From NCBI GenBank assembly GCA_943354045.1, contig CALRBF010000001.1, positions 1 to 64,000 on the forward strand: DNA of 64,000 nucleotides. Reading direction: 5' to 3'. Below are positions 7,765 to 16,693 of this stretch, piece after piece. Each line of letters starts with the position of its first letter. The stretch's first letter is position 1. This stretch comes from Parcubacteria group bacterium. GTDB lineage: Bacteria > Patescibacteria > Paceibacteria > SW-4-49-11. Below the pieces are notes generated by a model. That model had not been told where the DNA came from. It searched no databases and worked only from the letters and a program-made list of their open reading frames with translations. The position numbers were made by a program, and so were the translations under genes.

Positions 7765-9666
7765 TTATCTCCGAAACTTGATTGATCTTCCTTGTGGTAT
7801 ATTATTTTTTGTAGGTTCTTTAGGTACCATGAGATTTGACTTTACTTCAGATAATAATTCATCTAAAAGTCCATCTACACTTAATTTTTCTTCTTGGCTT
7901 GAGACATGTAAATCTTTTAGGAATTTTTCTTTAATTAAATATTCTGATTCTCCATAAGCGGAAGTCGATCTACTGAATACCTCTTTTAATTTTTTTGCCA
8001 TTATGGGATTTACATATTCGACTGGATCAGAAGGAGGAATATCTTGCTTCACTTCTGGAATAACTTCTTTTTTTTTCTCCTCTACTTGTGTGGCAGTATC
8101 AGCAAGTTGGGTGGATATAGGAGGAATAATCTCCTCCTTAGGGATAGGATGATTTTCTATTTTCTCATCTATTTTGGGAGTCGTATCTATAGGCTGTAAT
8201 GGTAGTATAGGAGTGATATCAGTCGCATCTTTAGGTATAGGATTTTCTTGCTCTGATTTTGGATAAACTATAGGATTAGGTTTATTTGATGCATTATATG
8301 ACTTTGATTTATCATTATAAGGTCTGGATTTATTATCTCTGTCTGATGAGGCTTTTGCTTGGGGCTCTGGAGATTTTTTAATGTCTGTATTCTCAATATG
8401 CGCTCCTCTCAGCGAAGATTTAGCATTTCCATATGTTTGACGAGAGAATTCAATAATTTTATCCCTATTGGATATCAACTCTGGCTCTGGATCAGGAAGT
8501 GTATCCGCACTAAAAGGCTGACTGGTAACTCCATCTATCATAAGTTTCAAATATATTCTCCATTTTGGAAGATTAACTAAATCTTCAATAGTAAGCACTG
8601 GAGTAAATTCTCTTTCCATAAATTCAGCATCAGCTGCTCCAATTCTAAATACAATAGTAGTACCAACATTTCCAAATACTGCACCTCTTACAATTTCAGA
8701 TAATTGCTCTACATATTGATGGGCCAAAATAAGACTTAATCGATATTTGCGAGCTTCTGATAATATTTCTGCAAAAGAATCAGTAGAAAAGTTTTGAAAC
8801 TCATCGATATAGGCATAAAAATCTTCTCTTTGATTCTCTGGTATATCCACACGACTCATAGCAGCTAATTGCATTTTGGTAATCATCATCGCTCCCAGTA
8901 ATTGAGCTCCACCCTCCCCCACAGCACCCTTAGAAAGATTCATAATCAAAATTTTCTTTTGATCCATAATTTCACGCAAATTAAAAGAAGATTTTGCCTG
9001 TCCAATAATATTACGTATCAGTGGAGACGATGTAAATTGACCTACTTTATTTTGAATTGGTGAAATAGCCTCAACCAATAATTTGTCTGTATATCCATCA
9101 AATTCATTTAACCAAAATTGCTTTAATACAGGATCATGCATTTTATATACAATATTAGCTCGGAAATTCTTATCTACCAGAATACGCATAATATCAAGCA
9201 AAGTACTTTCTTCATTTTCAAGCAAAGTCAATATGGTATTGCGAAGTATATATTCAAGTCTTGGCCCCCAAGAATCCGCCCAAATTTTCTTAAATACTCC
9301 CACCAAACCATCGGATACAATATGCCTTTGATTTTCTGGCACATCACCAAGTACATTAAAGGCAATAGGAAATTCTAAATCTTGTGGATTAAAATACACT
9401 ACATCTTTTATACGATGTTCTGGAATATAATCAAGTAAGGCATCCGCCACATCTCCATGGGGATCAACAAAAGCAAGTCCTGATCCATTTCTAATATCAG
9501 ACACCGCCATATTCAATAGAAGAGAGGTTTTACCCATACCTGTTTTTCCAATAATATGCATATGTCGACGCCTATCATCTCGCTTAATACCAAAAAGTCT
9601 TCCCTGACCATGAAAATTAGTCTTAGCAACAATGGTAATATCTTTATTTGTTTGATTTTCACTCAT
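7765..9666 (-). CDS. VirD4/HerA-type P-loop ATPase (type IV secretion-like)
   Basis: The 633-residue protein has an ASCE ATPase domain in its first 400 residues: Walker A GKTGMGKTS near residue 41, FVDPHGDVAD just after it, a Walker B/DEFQNF motif near residue 290, and the sensor-like ILAHQ shortly after. This is the pattern of TraG/VirD4 coupling proteins and HerA-like DNA pumps. No N-terminal transmembrane helix is seen. The C-terminal third (about 410-633) is a low-complexity Pro/Lys/Glu linker followed by a helical tail. The gene lies 9 bases after a membrane protein of unknown function and just before a multi-spanning one. No relaxase, VirB4 or pilus genes are visible, so a conjugation role is not shown. 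Confidence 0.85.
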   Translation of the reverse strand: MSENQTNKDITIVAKTNFHGQGRLFGIKRDDRRRHMHIIGKTGMGKTSLLLNMAVSDIRNGSGLAFVDPHGDVADALLDYIPEHRIKDVVYFNPQDLEFPIAFNVLGDVPENQRHIVSDGLVGVFKKIWADSWGPRLEYILRNTILTLLENEESTLLDIMRILVDKNFRANIVYKMHDPVLKQFWLNEFDGYTDKLLVEAISPIQNKVGQFTSSPLIRNIIGQAKSSFNLREIMDQKKILIMNLSKGAVGEGGAQLLGAMMITKMQLAAMSRVDIPENQREDFYAYIDEFQNFSTDSFAEILSEARKYRLSLILAHQYVEQLSEIVRGAVFGNVGTTIVFRIGAADAEFMEREFTPVLTIEDLVNLPKWRIYLKLMIDGVTSQPFSADTLPDPEPELISNRDKIIEFSRQTYGNAKSSLRGAHIENTDIKKSPEPQAKASSDRDNKSRPYNDKSKSYNASNKPNPIVYPKSEQENPIPKDATDITPILPLQPIDTTPKIDEKIENHPIPKEEIIPPISTQLADTATQVEEKKKEVIPEVKQDIPPSDPVEYVNPIMAKKLKEVFSRSTSAYGESEYLIKEKFLKDLHVSSQEEKLSVDGLLDELLSEVKSNLMVPKEPTKNNIPQGRSIKFRR

Positions 9667-9675
9667 ACTATTTGA

Positions 9676-10956
9676 TTACTCATTGATAATAGGAAGTCCC
9701 ATAGGGGGATTTGCTTTTTTAGCTTGTACTCTTTTAAGAGTTGAGGTGGTAATTGATCCTCCTGGAAAATGAAAGATAGTTGTTAATTCCTCCGTATTAA
9801 AAATAAATTTTGTACTCGCAATTTTACGCTTAATATAACTATCTAACATTAATATTTTACGGAGACGTTCTTTGCCACGAATAGGTCTATTAAAGAAATC
9901 ACTTACTATAGTTATACTATCTTCATTTGGTTTAAAAGAATTAAGATTAGAATCATTAAATTGTTTTAAGCTACCAAGTAATGCTTTTGGTTGATTTGGG
10001 TTAAATCGAGCTTTTGGAGCTACATATACAACTCTTAAAGCTGTTTTAAATCCTGGTTTAGTCATACTAAGTTCAATAGTCTCTATAATATTTTTTTTAC
10101 CTGGAGTCAAATTTTGATCTATACCAAATTTTTGTTCTTTTGGAGTAGGTGCTGATGGGGCTTTAACAATACCAAATGAAATAAATTCAATAATAGGAGC
10201 TATATAGATATCTAGGAATGTTCTCTTATCTTCAAAGTCACGATCCAGTAGCTTATCTAATTCTTTTTTACTCACCTTATTCCATGTATCCTCAAGAGAC
10301 TCAATAGGTAATTGCATCCATAATTGCTCATCTGGCTCTATCCCAGCCATTACTTCTAATACCTGAGACAATGGATCATTGATATTAGCATCAATACTTG
10401 GATCAAGGAATTGTTGATAGGTGCGAATTGGATAAGCATCGTTTTTTGCCATACCAAGATCTACACCAAAAAGATCATATTCAACCTCTAATGTATCATT
10501 GGTAAATCCTTGGGTATAATCAGCAACCTCCATTATTTCCACCTCCGGAAAAGCCCCATATATACCGTTTTCTACCATTTTACGATATTTGACATGAGTT
10601 CTTATGAGAAAGTGAATATCTCCTCCAATTGATACAATTTCCAGAGAAAACATATCTGGAAGAGCTCCTTCTATATTAGTCTCCCACCAAGAATAGGAAG
10701 TTTGCCCCCCATGTAGGGTAGTCAAAAATTGCTCCATTGATTTAGGCGTTTTTTCTTCTCCTTTTTCTAATACAATTTCAAGTAATACAAATTGCAAATT
10801 ATTACGAATCCAATTCCCTCGAATAAAATCAAAATAAAATGTTCTCAGTATAGTCCATAATATTATTGGAAGCCAAATCCACCAAAAAGATAGAATAAAT
10901 TCAAAAATAAAAAATGCCTGATTTATGTTTATATAAGATAAAGTATCACTAGGCAT
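9676..10956 (-). CDS. Membrane-anchored protein of unknown function, partner of the VirD4/HerA-type ATPase
   Basis: A 426-residue protein with one strongly hydrophobic N-terminal segment (about residues 13-45, Trp-rich) and a soluble alpha/beta remainder containing the stretch FFNRPIRGKERLRK. I do not recognise a named family with certainty; I recall similar proteins beside the same ATPase in other CPR genomes, which needs checking. It is the gene directly upstream of the ATPase with a 9-base gap, so the two are likely co-translated and could form one complex, with this protein giving the membrane anchor the ATPase lacks. Confidence 0.7.
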   Translation of the reverse strand: MPSDTLSYININQAFFIFEFILSFWWIWLPIILWTILRTFYFDFIRGNWIRNNLQFVLLEIVLEKGEEKTPKSMEQFLTTLHGGQTSYSWWETNIEGALPDMFSLEIVSIGGDIHFLIRTHVKYRKMVENGIYGAFPEVEIMEVADYTQGFTNDTLEVEYDLFGVDLGMAKNDAYPIRTYQQFLDPSIDANINDPLSQVLEVMAGIEPDEQLWMQLPIESLEDTWNKVSKKELDKLLDRDFEDKRTFLDIYIAPIIEFISFGIVKAPSAPTPKEQKFGIDQNLTPGKKNIIETIELSMTKPGFKTALRVVYVAPKARFNPNQPKALLGSLKQFNDSNLNSFKPNEDSITIVSDFFNRPIRGKERLRKILMLDSYIKRKIASTKFIFNTEELTTIFHFPGGSITTSTLKRVQAKKANPPMGLPIINE

Positions 10957-11011
10957 ACATTTGTGTCTATTATATGTATCAAGTATATCAGGAAATATTT
11001 TGTTCGTCTAC

Positions 11012-12154
11012 TTATAAAGTTGTCTTTTCTAATAAATCGGTAAGCCTCGTATTAAGCTCTTTACCTGCAGTATGTATATCCTTGTCTGAGGCATAACTAT
11101 ATACCAAAACTCCTTCATCATATTCACCATCCAAATCTGAAAGAAAATGAGCCATATCAAATTTAGAAAAATCTAAATATCCTTGTTTGGTACTATTCCC
11201 ATTATCAAGCAAAATATGTAATCCCAAGTTGTCACTTGGTAAATAGGACAATATTGTTCGATATATCAGAGGTATATCCTTAGCCTTGGTATGAGTTTTA
11301 GAAAAATCATGGGGAAAAAGCTTAGAATACGCATAACGATGTTTCACTCCTTGAATAGTGATTTCTATCCATTCTAAATGAGCTAGAATACGGCCAATAA
11401 GTAATCTCTGACTATCTGTAATAAGACTATTAAGAGCATTATCAATAGCGGTATAATCAACTCCTAATTCTCTCATCTCAATAATTGCTTTGTCTACTGC
11501 TAATGTACGAGATGATAATAATAAAGAGAATAACAGGGCATTACAAATATTTTCATTCCAAGCATTGGGATAATACGTTTTAATATAGTCAATAATAATC
11601 TCAGCATTAGAATTATAGGCTGAATTATATATTGTTTTTTCAGAATAAGGATGCTTTATATCAAAGGCTGATATAGCAAGAGAAGGTGTATCAATCAATA
11701 TATGGGGATAATCTGTAAAATATTGTCCTAATTGAGTCCAGTTTTGTGTATCTAATGTTACTACCAAATCATAAGAATATTTGCCAGGAGTAATAGTAAC
11801 TAATTCTGATTGGAATTTTTCTGAAGGTGAATTGAGATAAATCCTGAGCTCAGAATCTGTTCTATCATATTTGAGAGATTCAATAGGATATTTGGTAGTA
11901 TCAATAGAAATTATTGACTCTACAGAACCTTGTAATATTGAAGTTATCATAGAAGTATCAATCATAGTCAATACTTGCTGTATATGAGTATATGAGGATA
12001 TAATACTTACTTGTTTTCCCTCAGATTGTAATAAAGAAGCTAAAGCTAGGGCTGATCCTAATATATGTATTCCATGAATTTCTGGAATTGGAATTACAAT
12101 TGACTGAGCATTTTGTAATGTCTCATGCATTAATGTCAAATCTGATACAGCCAT
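11012..12154 (-). CDS. Degenerate DHH/NrnA-like phosphoesterase fold protein
   Basis: The 380-residue protein has the overall order of DHH-family phosphoesterases (NrnA/GdpP type). It opens with a nucleotide-fold strand and GSALALASLL, as in the D-G-D-x-x-GS-ALAL motif, a middle segment where the DHH signature would stand, and a small C-terminal domain. The catalytic residues are gone: the first motif reads PEIHGIHILGS in place of PDGDAIGS, and LIDTPSLAI stands where a DHH triad is expected. It is therefore probably not a normal metal-dependent nuclease or phosphatase. A binding or structural role is possible. Fold assignment is by pattern only. Confidence 0.6.
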   Translation of the reverse strand: MAVSDLTLMHETLQNAQSIVIPIPEIHGIHILGSALALASLLQSEGKQVSIISSYTHIQQVLTMIDTSMITSILQGSVESIISIDTTKYPIESLKYDRTDSELRIYLNSPSEKFQSELVTITPGKYSYDLVVTLDTQNWTQLGQYFTDYPHILIDTPSLAISAFDIKHPYSEKTIYNSAYNSNAEIIIDYIKTYYPNAWNENICNALLFSLLLSSRTLAVDKAIIEMRELGVDYTAIDNALNSLITDSQRLLIGRILAHLEWIEITIQGVKHRYAYSKLFPHDFSKTHTKAKDIPLIYRTILSYLPSDNLGLHILLDNGNSTKQGYLDFSKFDMAHFLSDLDGEYDEGVLVYSYASDKDIHTAGKELNTRLTDLLEKTTL

Positions 12155-12217
12155 ATACTACTTTTATATAGAGCATCATTATACCAAAATACTTATATAT
12201 AGTCAAAAAATATTCTC

Positions 12218-12535
12218 CTAAGCTTGCCTTAATAAATCTTTTATCCCCTGTATAAATTCAGATAATTCTTTGTCTAGAATTACATTTTGTATATCGTTCT
12301 CTGAATCTAATGCAATTTTTATTATAGATTGATTATTAATAGTAATATATATATACCGTTCTCTTACAAATAATGCACGAGGATATGAGATCAGAACAGG
12401 AATATAATTGTTTTCTGTATTTACAAAGTTAATGATAAAAGACCCATATTGCAATAATTCTTGTGCAATAAATTCATAACTATCTATATGATTATAGGCT
12501 TCTCCATAGTGTGGTGAGAGATTTGCTGAATTCAT
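12218..12535 (-). CDS. Conserved-looking hypothetical protein
   Basis: This soluble 105-residue protein has alternating strand/helix character and no motif I recognise. It begins 3 bases after the stop of the 207-residue hypothetical gene and forms a three-gene unit with it and the small membrane protein at 13164. Codon use matches the AT-rich background, supporting a real gene. Confidence 0.65.
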   Translation of the reverse strand: MNSANLSPHYGEAYNHIDSYEFIAQELLQYGSFIINFVNTENNYIPVLISYPRALFVRERYIYITINNQSIIKIALDSENDIQNVILDKELSEFIQGIKDLLRQA

Positions 12536-12538
12536 AGT

Positions 12539-13162
12539 TTAGAATTTACTAATAAGGAAATAATATAATGCTGGTTGATAGTCTTCCGCCCATTCACGAG
12601 CCTGAGATTCACCATCGCTATCAGGTGGGAAACAATTCCCCATCAAACGATAACAATAATCTTGTAAGCTTTTACTATAGGTATATAAAACCGGTATTGC
12701 AGATTGTTGAAATAATGGTATTGCATAATAAAAGTCGCCTATTTTGATATTATGAATAAAAGGGGTTTTGATGGCAAGTAAAATCATTTTAATAATTCTT
12801 GTTGCCATACCTACATCTCGAGTTTTGGTTTTACCCATAAAGTAATTCCCATTTTGTAGTAATTTTTCTTCTCCGTTAGAATGGGCATAACTCCGAATAT
12901 TTGGCTCAATTCTAGAGTCCATATAGGCATAATGATCTAACATTGAAGGCTGAGTATATTCATTCTCTTCATGAGGTGGTAATAATTCAAACACTTCTGT
13001 GTGTTTTTTGACTACAGAAGCTGGAATTTGGACCATTCCATATGGCTTAACTTTTACATAAGAATCCAAATCTCGCATATATTCAATAATATCTCCACGA
13101 CGCAAATATGTCATGGTATGAATATATTCGAAATCTTGATTGAGTTTATACCTGTCAGCCAT
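12539..13162 (-). CDS. Hypothetical protein, 207 residues
   Basis: Soluble, with a strand-rich N-terminus (about 1-70) containing YLRRGDIIEYM, a polar linker, and a helical C-terminal half. No signal peptide, no clear membrane segment and no recognised domain. It lies one base after the stop of the 72-residue membrane protein and 3 bases before the next gene, so it is the middle gene of a small operon. Confidence 0.65.
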   Translation of the reverse strand: MADRYKLNQDFEYIHTMTYLRRGDIIEYMRDLDSYVKVKPYGMVQIPASVVKKHTEVFELLPPHEENEYTQPSMLDHYAYMDSRIEPNIRSYAHSNGEEKLLQNGNYFMGKTKTRDVGMATRIIKMILLAIKTPFIHNIKIGDFYYAIPLFQQSAIPVLYTYSKSLQDYCYRLMGNCFPPDSDGESQAREWAEDYQPALYYFLISKF

Positions 13163-13163
13163 A

Positions 13164-13382
13164 TTATGTTAACAAAAATATAACTTGAGTAAGTACGAGA
13201 GATGCCCCAATACTCCATATTCCCATTACAATAAAAGAAAAACTTCTCAGCTCACCTTTTTCATTTGGAGACATTTGTTGAATAAATCCAGTGCTTACTA
13301 ATACAAACATAGTAGCTATCGTACTAGTAACTGCGATTGATATCAGGGATAATGCCCATACTTGTATAAATTCTGTCGCCAT
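13164..13382 (-). CDS. Small two-helix membrane protein
   Basis: Seventy-two residues with two hydrophobic helices (about 8-34 and 48-71) joined by a short polar loop SPNEKGEL. It leads a three-gene unit read from a TTGACA/TATATT promoter. The size and topology resemble small channel-subunit or pilin-like subunits of secretion systems, but nothing in the sequence proves this. Confidence 0.65.
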   Translation of the reverse strand: MATEFIQVWALSLISIAVTSTIATMFVLVSTGFIQQMSPNEKGELRSFSFIVMGIWSIGASLVLTQVIFLLT

Positions 13383-13438
13383 AGTCTCAAGAGCTGATTA
13401 TTAAGCGTCCTCATGCTATATAGCTTTGAGAACTTTTA

Positions 13439-13467
13439 AATATATCATATCCATATTATTTTGTCAA
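13439..13467 (-). promoter_or_regulatory. Promoter of the 13382-12218 operon
   Basis: TTGACA (13462-13467), 17-base spacer, TATATT (13439-13444) on the minus strand. The roughly 50-base leader can fold into a stem from CTCAA-AGCT against AGCT-C-TTGAG just before the ATG. Confidence 0.75.
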
Positions 13468-13486
13468 TAGCAAATTACAAGTAAAA

Positions 13487-13501
13487 TGACAAGAGCTGTC
13501 A
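13487..13501. promoter_or_regulatory. Short inverted repeat upstream of the operon promoter
   Basis: TGACA-N5-TGTCA is a perfect 5-base inverted repeat about 20 bases upstream of the -35. It could be an operator. It also forms a second TTGACA-N17-TGTAAT promoter-like match. Confidence 0.35.
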
Positions 13502-13504
13502 AAT

Positions 13505-13531
13505 AAAAAAGATGCTGTATGATACAGCATC
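13505..13531 (-). terminator. Terminator of the solitary gene at 13559
   Basis: GATGCTGTA/TACAGCATC forms a near-perfect stem with a minimal loop. On the minus strand it is followed by a T-run (13505-13510). Confidence 0.9.
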
Positions 13532-13558
13532 TTTTGAGACAAGAAGCTATCAATGAAA

Positions 13559-13783
13559 TTAAACAAAAGATGGAGAAGTTATTAGAATTTTGAGCTCATG
13601 AATAACTGCCATTGATTCATTGGGAAAATCAAGAGTTACTCGACTTGAAAGAGCACTTTCCGTAAACTCTCTTCCTGCGTAATGAGATCCAAGAATCGCG
13701 ACAATATCTTCATCCCAAAATAGTTTTTCTCTAAAGTGTGCTTCTATAATTTCTTGGGAGGGAAGCTTGAGCATGGTGTCCAT
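13559..13783 (-). CDS. Solitary small protein, paralogue of the next gene
   Basis: I start the gene at the ATG at 13781-13783 (74 residues, beginning MDTMLK). The longer frame to 13921 would pass through the promoter and the neighbouring terminator. The protein is soluble and acidic. It aligns over its whole length with the 72-residue product of 13927-14145: both share a xHF segment near residue 16, a hydrophobic core, an SRV/SRL motif near residue 46, and a strand ending in F. No family is recognised. It has its own consensus promoter and terminator and a leader of about a dozen bases without a Shine-Dalgarno sequence. Base composition is richer in GC than the surrounding genes. Confidence 0.78.
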   Translation of the reverse strand: MDTMLKLPSQEIIEAHFREKLFWDEDIVAILGSHYAGREFTESALSSRVTLDFPNESMAVIHELKILITSPSFV

Positions 13784-13808
13784 AAAAAGAACGGGTGTAC
13801 ATATCGGT

Positions 13809-13837
13809 ATTATATCTATACAATATATATTTGTCAA
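13809..13837 (-). promoter_or_regulatory. Perfect consensus promoter of the solitary gene at 13559
   Basis: TTGACA (13832-13837), exactly 17 bases, TATAAT (13809-13814): both hexamers match the sigma-70 consensus without a mismatch. Confidence 0.9.
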
Positions 13838-13866
13838 TAGTCTACATCTATTTATTATTAAAAGAA

Positions 13867-13890
13867 AAATCGGCTCCTGGAGAAGCCGAT
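13867..13890 (-). terminator. Terminator of the solitary gene at 13927
   Basis: ATCGGCT/AGCCGAT stem with an eight-base loop followed on the minus strand by a T-run. It isolates the two small genes from each other. Confidence 0.88.
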
Positions 13891-13926
13891 ATGTGATACG
13901 CAGCTGTTTAGAGTACAGCATTAAAT

Positions 13927-14145
13927 TTATGGAGACACTTGCTGAGAAAGCTCAAGAATTTGAGATACCAGAAAATCTCTTTTATCTTCTCCAAATGATA
14001 CTTGGAGTCGACTTCCAAGCTCTTCTTCTGAAATGCACAAATTAGCATATTCAGCAAGAAGATCAAGTTTTCGATTGTCGAAATAATCAAGGAAATGATC
14101 TCGTAGTTGAGATTCTGAGGGGACCTCAATAAGGCTCGTAGACAT
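13927..14145 (-). CDS. Solitary small protein, paralogue of the previous gene
   Basis: Seventy-two residues, soluble, acidic, helical by appearance. It has the same pattern as the 74-residue neighbour (DHF near residue 16, LLAEYA, an SRLQVSF motif, a final helix QILELSQQ), so the pair looks like an old tandem duplication. No known domain. Promoter and terminator are its own. The longer alternative frame on this strand (to 14150) is out of phase and lacks the family pattern. Confidence 0.78.
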   Translation of the reverse strand: MSTSLIEVPSESQLRDHFLDYFDNRKLDLLAEYANLCISEEELGSRLQVSFGEDKRDFLVSQILELSQQVSP

Positions 14146-14171
14146 ATCAAAGAAAGTGCAAAGTCTCCTAT

Positions 14172-14200
14172 ATACTATGTATAAATCATCATTTTGTCAA
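14172..14200 (-). promoter_or_regulatory. Promoter of the solitary gene at 13927
   Basis: TTGACA (14195-14200), 17-base spacer, TAGTAT (14172-14177). The -35 overlaps the secF stop codon at 14197, so the small gene is packed directly against the secretion operon with no terminator between. Confidence 0.85.
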
Positions 14201-15117
14201 GCTTTTTTATACCAAGCTCTATATATAATTACCAATAATGGGGAGGCGATGAATATAGATGAATAGGCTCCAAAGAAAGTCCCGAGGAATAAAGCTAAAG
14301 CAAAATATTTGACTGATGCCCCTCCAAAAAAGAATATAGCTCCCAGCACTACCAATAATGAAACCGAGGTATTAATAGATCTGGTAAAGGTTTGATCAAT
14401 GCTTTTACCTACTGTCTCTTCAAAATTATCTCCTCCATAACGACGTACATTTTCTCGAATTCTATCAAAAACAACAATAGTATCATTGATGGAAGCCCCT
14501 AATATGGATAATAAGGCAATCACAAATAATATATCGATTTGTAATATACCAAGATAGGAAATATAGGCAAATACTCCTGTTGGTATTACAATATCATGAA
14601 TAAGAGCAATAATAGCTGTGAGTCCATAATAGCGAGAAGGTACTGGATAGGAAACTCCACGGAATACATAGGTTATAAAGATTACAATCACAATTAATAC
14701 AATGACAATAGCAATTAAAGCTCTATTTTTTAACTCTGATCCAATACTAGAGCTAATTAGAGAATTAGATTGTTCTTTTATAATATCAGCTTTTGCAATT
14801 TCCTCAGTATCATATTTTACTGAAATATCTTGCTTTAATGTAGTGTATTGCTCATCATTAATAGGTTCTAATTCAATACGAAATACTGCATTGTCTTGTT
14901 TTGTCACAATTCTTGGTTTTTGTCCTTTTTCGCTAAGAGCTTTTGTTAATTCCTCAGTTGATAAATTAGTTTGACTCGCAATTTTCCATTCTACTGTTCT
15001 CCCGCCAATAAAATCAGGTCCTAGTCTCAGACCAAATACTACAAGACTAATAATAGAGGTAATTATTAGTACCAATCCTATTATTAACCATATTCTTGTA
15101 TGTCGTATAATCCACAT
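14197..15117 (-). CDS. secF: Protein translocase subunit SecF
   Basis: SecF works with SecD as a membrane complex that uses the proton gradient to help release exported proteins from SecYEG. The start is taken at the ATG at 15115-15117 (306 residues, beginning MWIIRHT). It lies 2 bases after the secD stop, whereas the longer frame would overlap secD by 49 bases. An N-terminal membrane helix, a periplasmic-type domain (about 45-140), and five C-terminal helices with the conserved GASINDTIVVFDRIREN motif are visible. Confidence 0.95.
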   Translation of the reverse strand: MWIIRHTRIWLIIGLVLIITSIISLVVFGLRLGPDFIGGRTVEWKIASQTNLSTEELTKALSEKGQKPRIVTKQDNAVFRIELEPINDEQYTTLKQDISVKYDTEEIAKADIIKEQSNSLISSSIGSELKNRALIAIVIVLIVIVIFITYVFRGVSYPVPSRYYGLTAIIALIHDIVIPTGVFAYISYLGILQIDILFVIALLSILGASINDTIVVFDRIRENVRRYGGDNFEETVGKSIDQTFTRSINTSVSLLVVLGAIFFFGGASVKYFALALFLGTFFGAYSSIFIASPLLVIIYRAWYKKA

Positions 15118-15119
15118 AA

Positions 15120-16670
15120 TTATTTCTGTAAGGTAATAAAGCGACCAAATTTTGTCTTTAATAACCATTCTTGATATCCTAGCAAGGTTACTAATAATCT
15201 ACTCACTGTAATAGCTGTGAATAAACTCATTCCAATCCCAATAACAAGAGTAGTTCCAAATCCTCTCACTACTCCAGAAGCTAAATAAAATAAGATAAGA
15301 GCAGATATTAAGGTAGATATATGAGAATCTCGAATTGATTCCCAAGCTCGCTTAAATCCTTCTTTTGCACTTGCCTCAAAATCCCGCCCATTAGCGAGTT
15401 CCTCCTTCATACGCTCGAATATCAAGATATTACCATCCACTGCAATGCCAATACTTACAATAAATCCGGTAATCCCCGCTATTGTCAAAGTAAATCCTAG
15501 TATATTAAATATGGCTAGCACCAATATAGCATATACTCCTAAAGCAATTACCGCAATCACCCCCAAACCTCGATAAAAGAGTATCATAAATATAGCAACA
15601 AATAATAATCCAAATCCTCCAGCTCTAATACTTTGATATAATGACTCAGTACCGAGGCTTGCTTGTATAATTTGTTGTGAAGCAATGGTAATTGGTACAG
15701 GCAAGGCTCCTGAATTCAAATAATCAACCAATTCCTTGGCACCTTGAGCAGTAAAGTCTCCAGATATTGTTGCCTGTCCATTAGGTATTTCTTGATTAAT
15801 TCGAGGAGCACTCACAACTTGACCATCTAGAACAATATAAAGAATTTTTCCAATATTATCCCGGGTAAATTCAGCAAATTTCTTCTTCCCCTCATCATCA
15901 AATTTAATACCTACTTGTGGTTGTGCAGTTTGTGGATCAAAAATAACTTGAGCATTATCAAGATTTTGTCCTGTTAATACTGGAGATCCGATAAAATCAA
16001 GATTTTTTAAATTTTCTAGATTCTCTAGATTACCGCTTTGTATCTGCTCTATAATTTTTTGCCTTTCTTCTGGGGGTCTTACTTTATCAAAAAACTCTAA
16101 AGTTGGAGTTTGTCCAATTTGCTTAATTGCTTGCTCTGGATCTTTAATCCCTGCAAGCTCTACTACTAATCGGGTTTTATCTCCTTGTTCAATATAAATA
16201 CGTGGCTCACTGACTCCAAAAGAATCTACTCTTTGGGTTACAACTTTTTGTAAACTCTCTAAGGCTTGTTTTTGATCAGGTCCCGCTATCTCTTTTAAAT
16301 CAACATCATATACCACTCTTACTCCCCCCTGTAAGTCGAGACCTAGTATAAAGGTATTATTTGGTAATGGTGGAATATCTCTTTGAGATAGCCATTGATC
16401 AAATCCTCGAGACTTAAATGGTAAGTTTCCCCATTGAGATACCTTGTCTGAAGCTTTATTAATCCCATCAACAACCTTATTAATTGGCTGTGGATAAATA
16501 TAAAATAATGCAAATAATGTTAATATAAGAACTCCAATTGATTGTCTTATGACATTTCCTTTTTTGGTTTTCCCTTTAATACAATACCAAATAAATCGTC
16601 CTATTTTATCAAATGGGTACCAAATTATTTTGAGTATATTCCCTGGTAGTCGTTTCAGCCAATTCAGCAT
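15120..16670 (-). CDS. secD: Protein translocase subunit SecD
   Basis: This 516-residue SecD has an N-terminal helix (about 45-62), the conserved GLDLQGGVRVVYDV segment opening the large external domain, and a block of C-terminal membrane helices with VDGNILIFERMKEEL and the FGTTLVIGIGMSLF motif. It is the partner of SecF immediately downstream. A SecG gene sits at 39336 on the other strand; secY, secE and secA are not in the window. The N-terminal tail is longer and more basic than in E. coli. Confidence 0.96.
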   Translation of the reverse strand: MLNWLKRLPGNILKIIWYPFDKIGRFIWYCIKGKTKKGNVIRQSIGVLILTLFALFYIYPQPINKVVDGINKASDKVSQWGNLPFKSRGFDQWLSQRDIPPLPNNTFILGLDLQGGVRVVYDVDLKEIAGPDQKQALESLQKVVTQRVDSFGVSEPRIYIEQGDKTRLVVELAGIKDPEQAIKQIGQTPTLEFFDKVRPPEERQKIIEQIQSGNLENLENLKNLDFIGSPVLTGQNLDNAQVIFDPQTAQPQVGIKFDDEGKKKFAEFTRDNIGKILYIVLDGQVVSAPRINQEIPNGQATISGDFTAQGAKELVDYLNSGALPVPITIASQQIIQASLGTESLYQSIRAGGFGLLFVAIFMILFYRGLGVIAVIALGVYAILVLAIFNILGFTLTIAGITGFIVSIGIAVDGNILIFERMKEELANGRDFEASAKEGFKRAWESIRDSHISTLISALILFYLASGVVRGFGTTLVIGIGMSLFTAITVSRLLVTLLGYQEWLLKTKFGRFITLQK

Positions 16671-16693
16671 AGTCGTATATTTTTGTAGATGTT

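Noticed and set aside
7765..10956. Conjugative element
   Set aside because: Only a coupling-protein-like ATPase is present; no relaxase, VirB4, integrase or attachment sites are seen around it.
13559..13921. Longer 120-residue version of the solitary gene
   Set aside because: The extra N-terminus would be encoded by the perfect promoter and the preceding terminator and has no protein-like composition.
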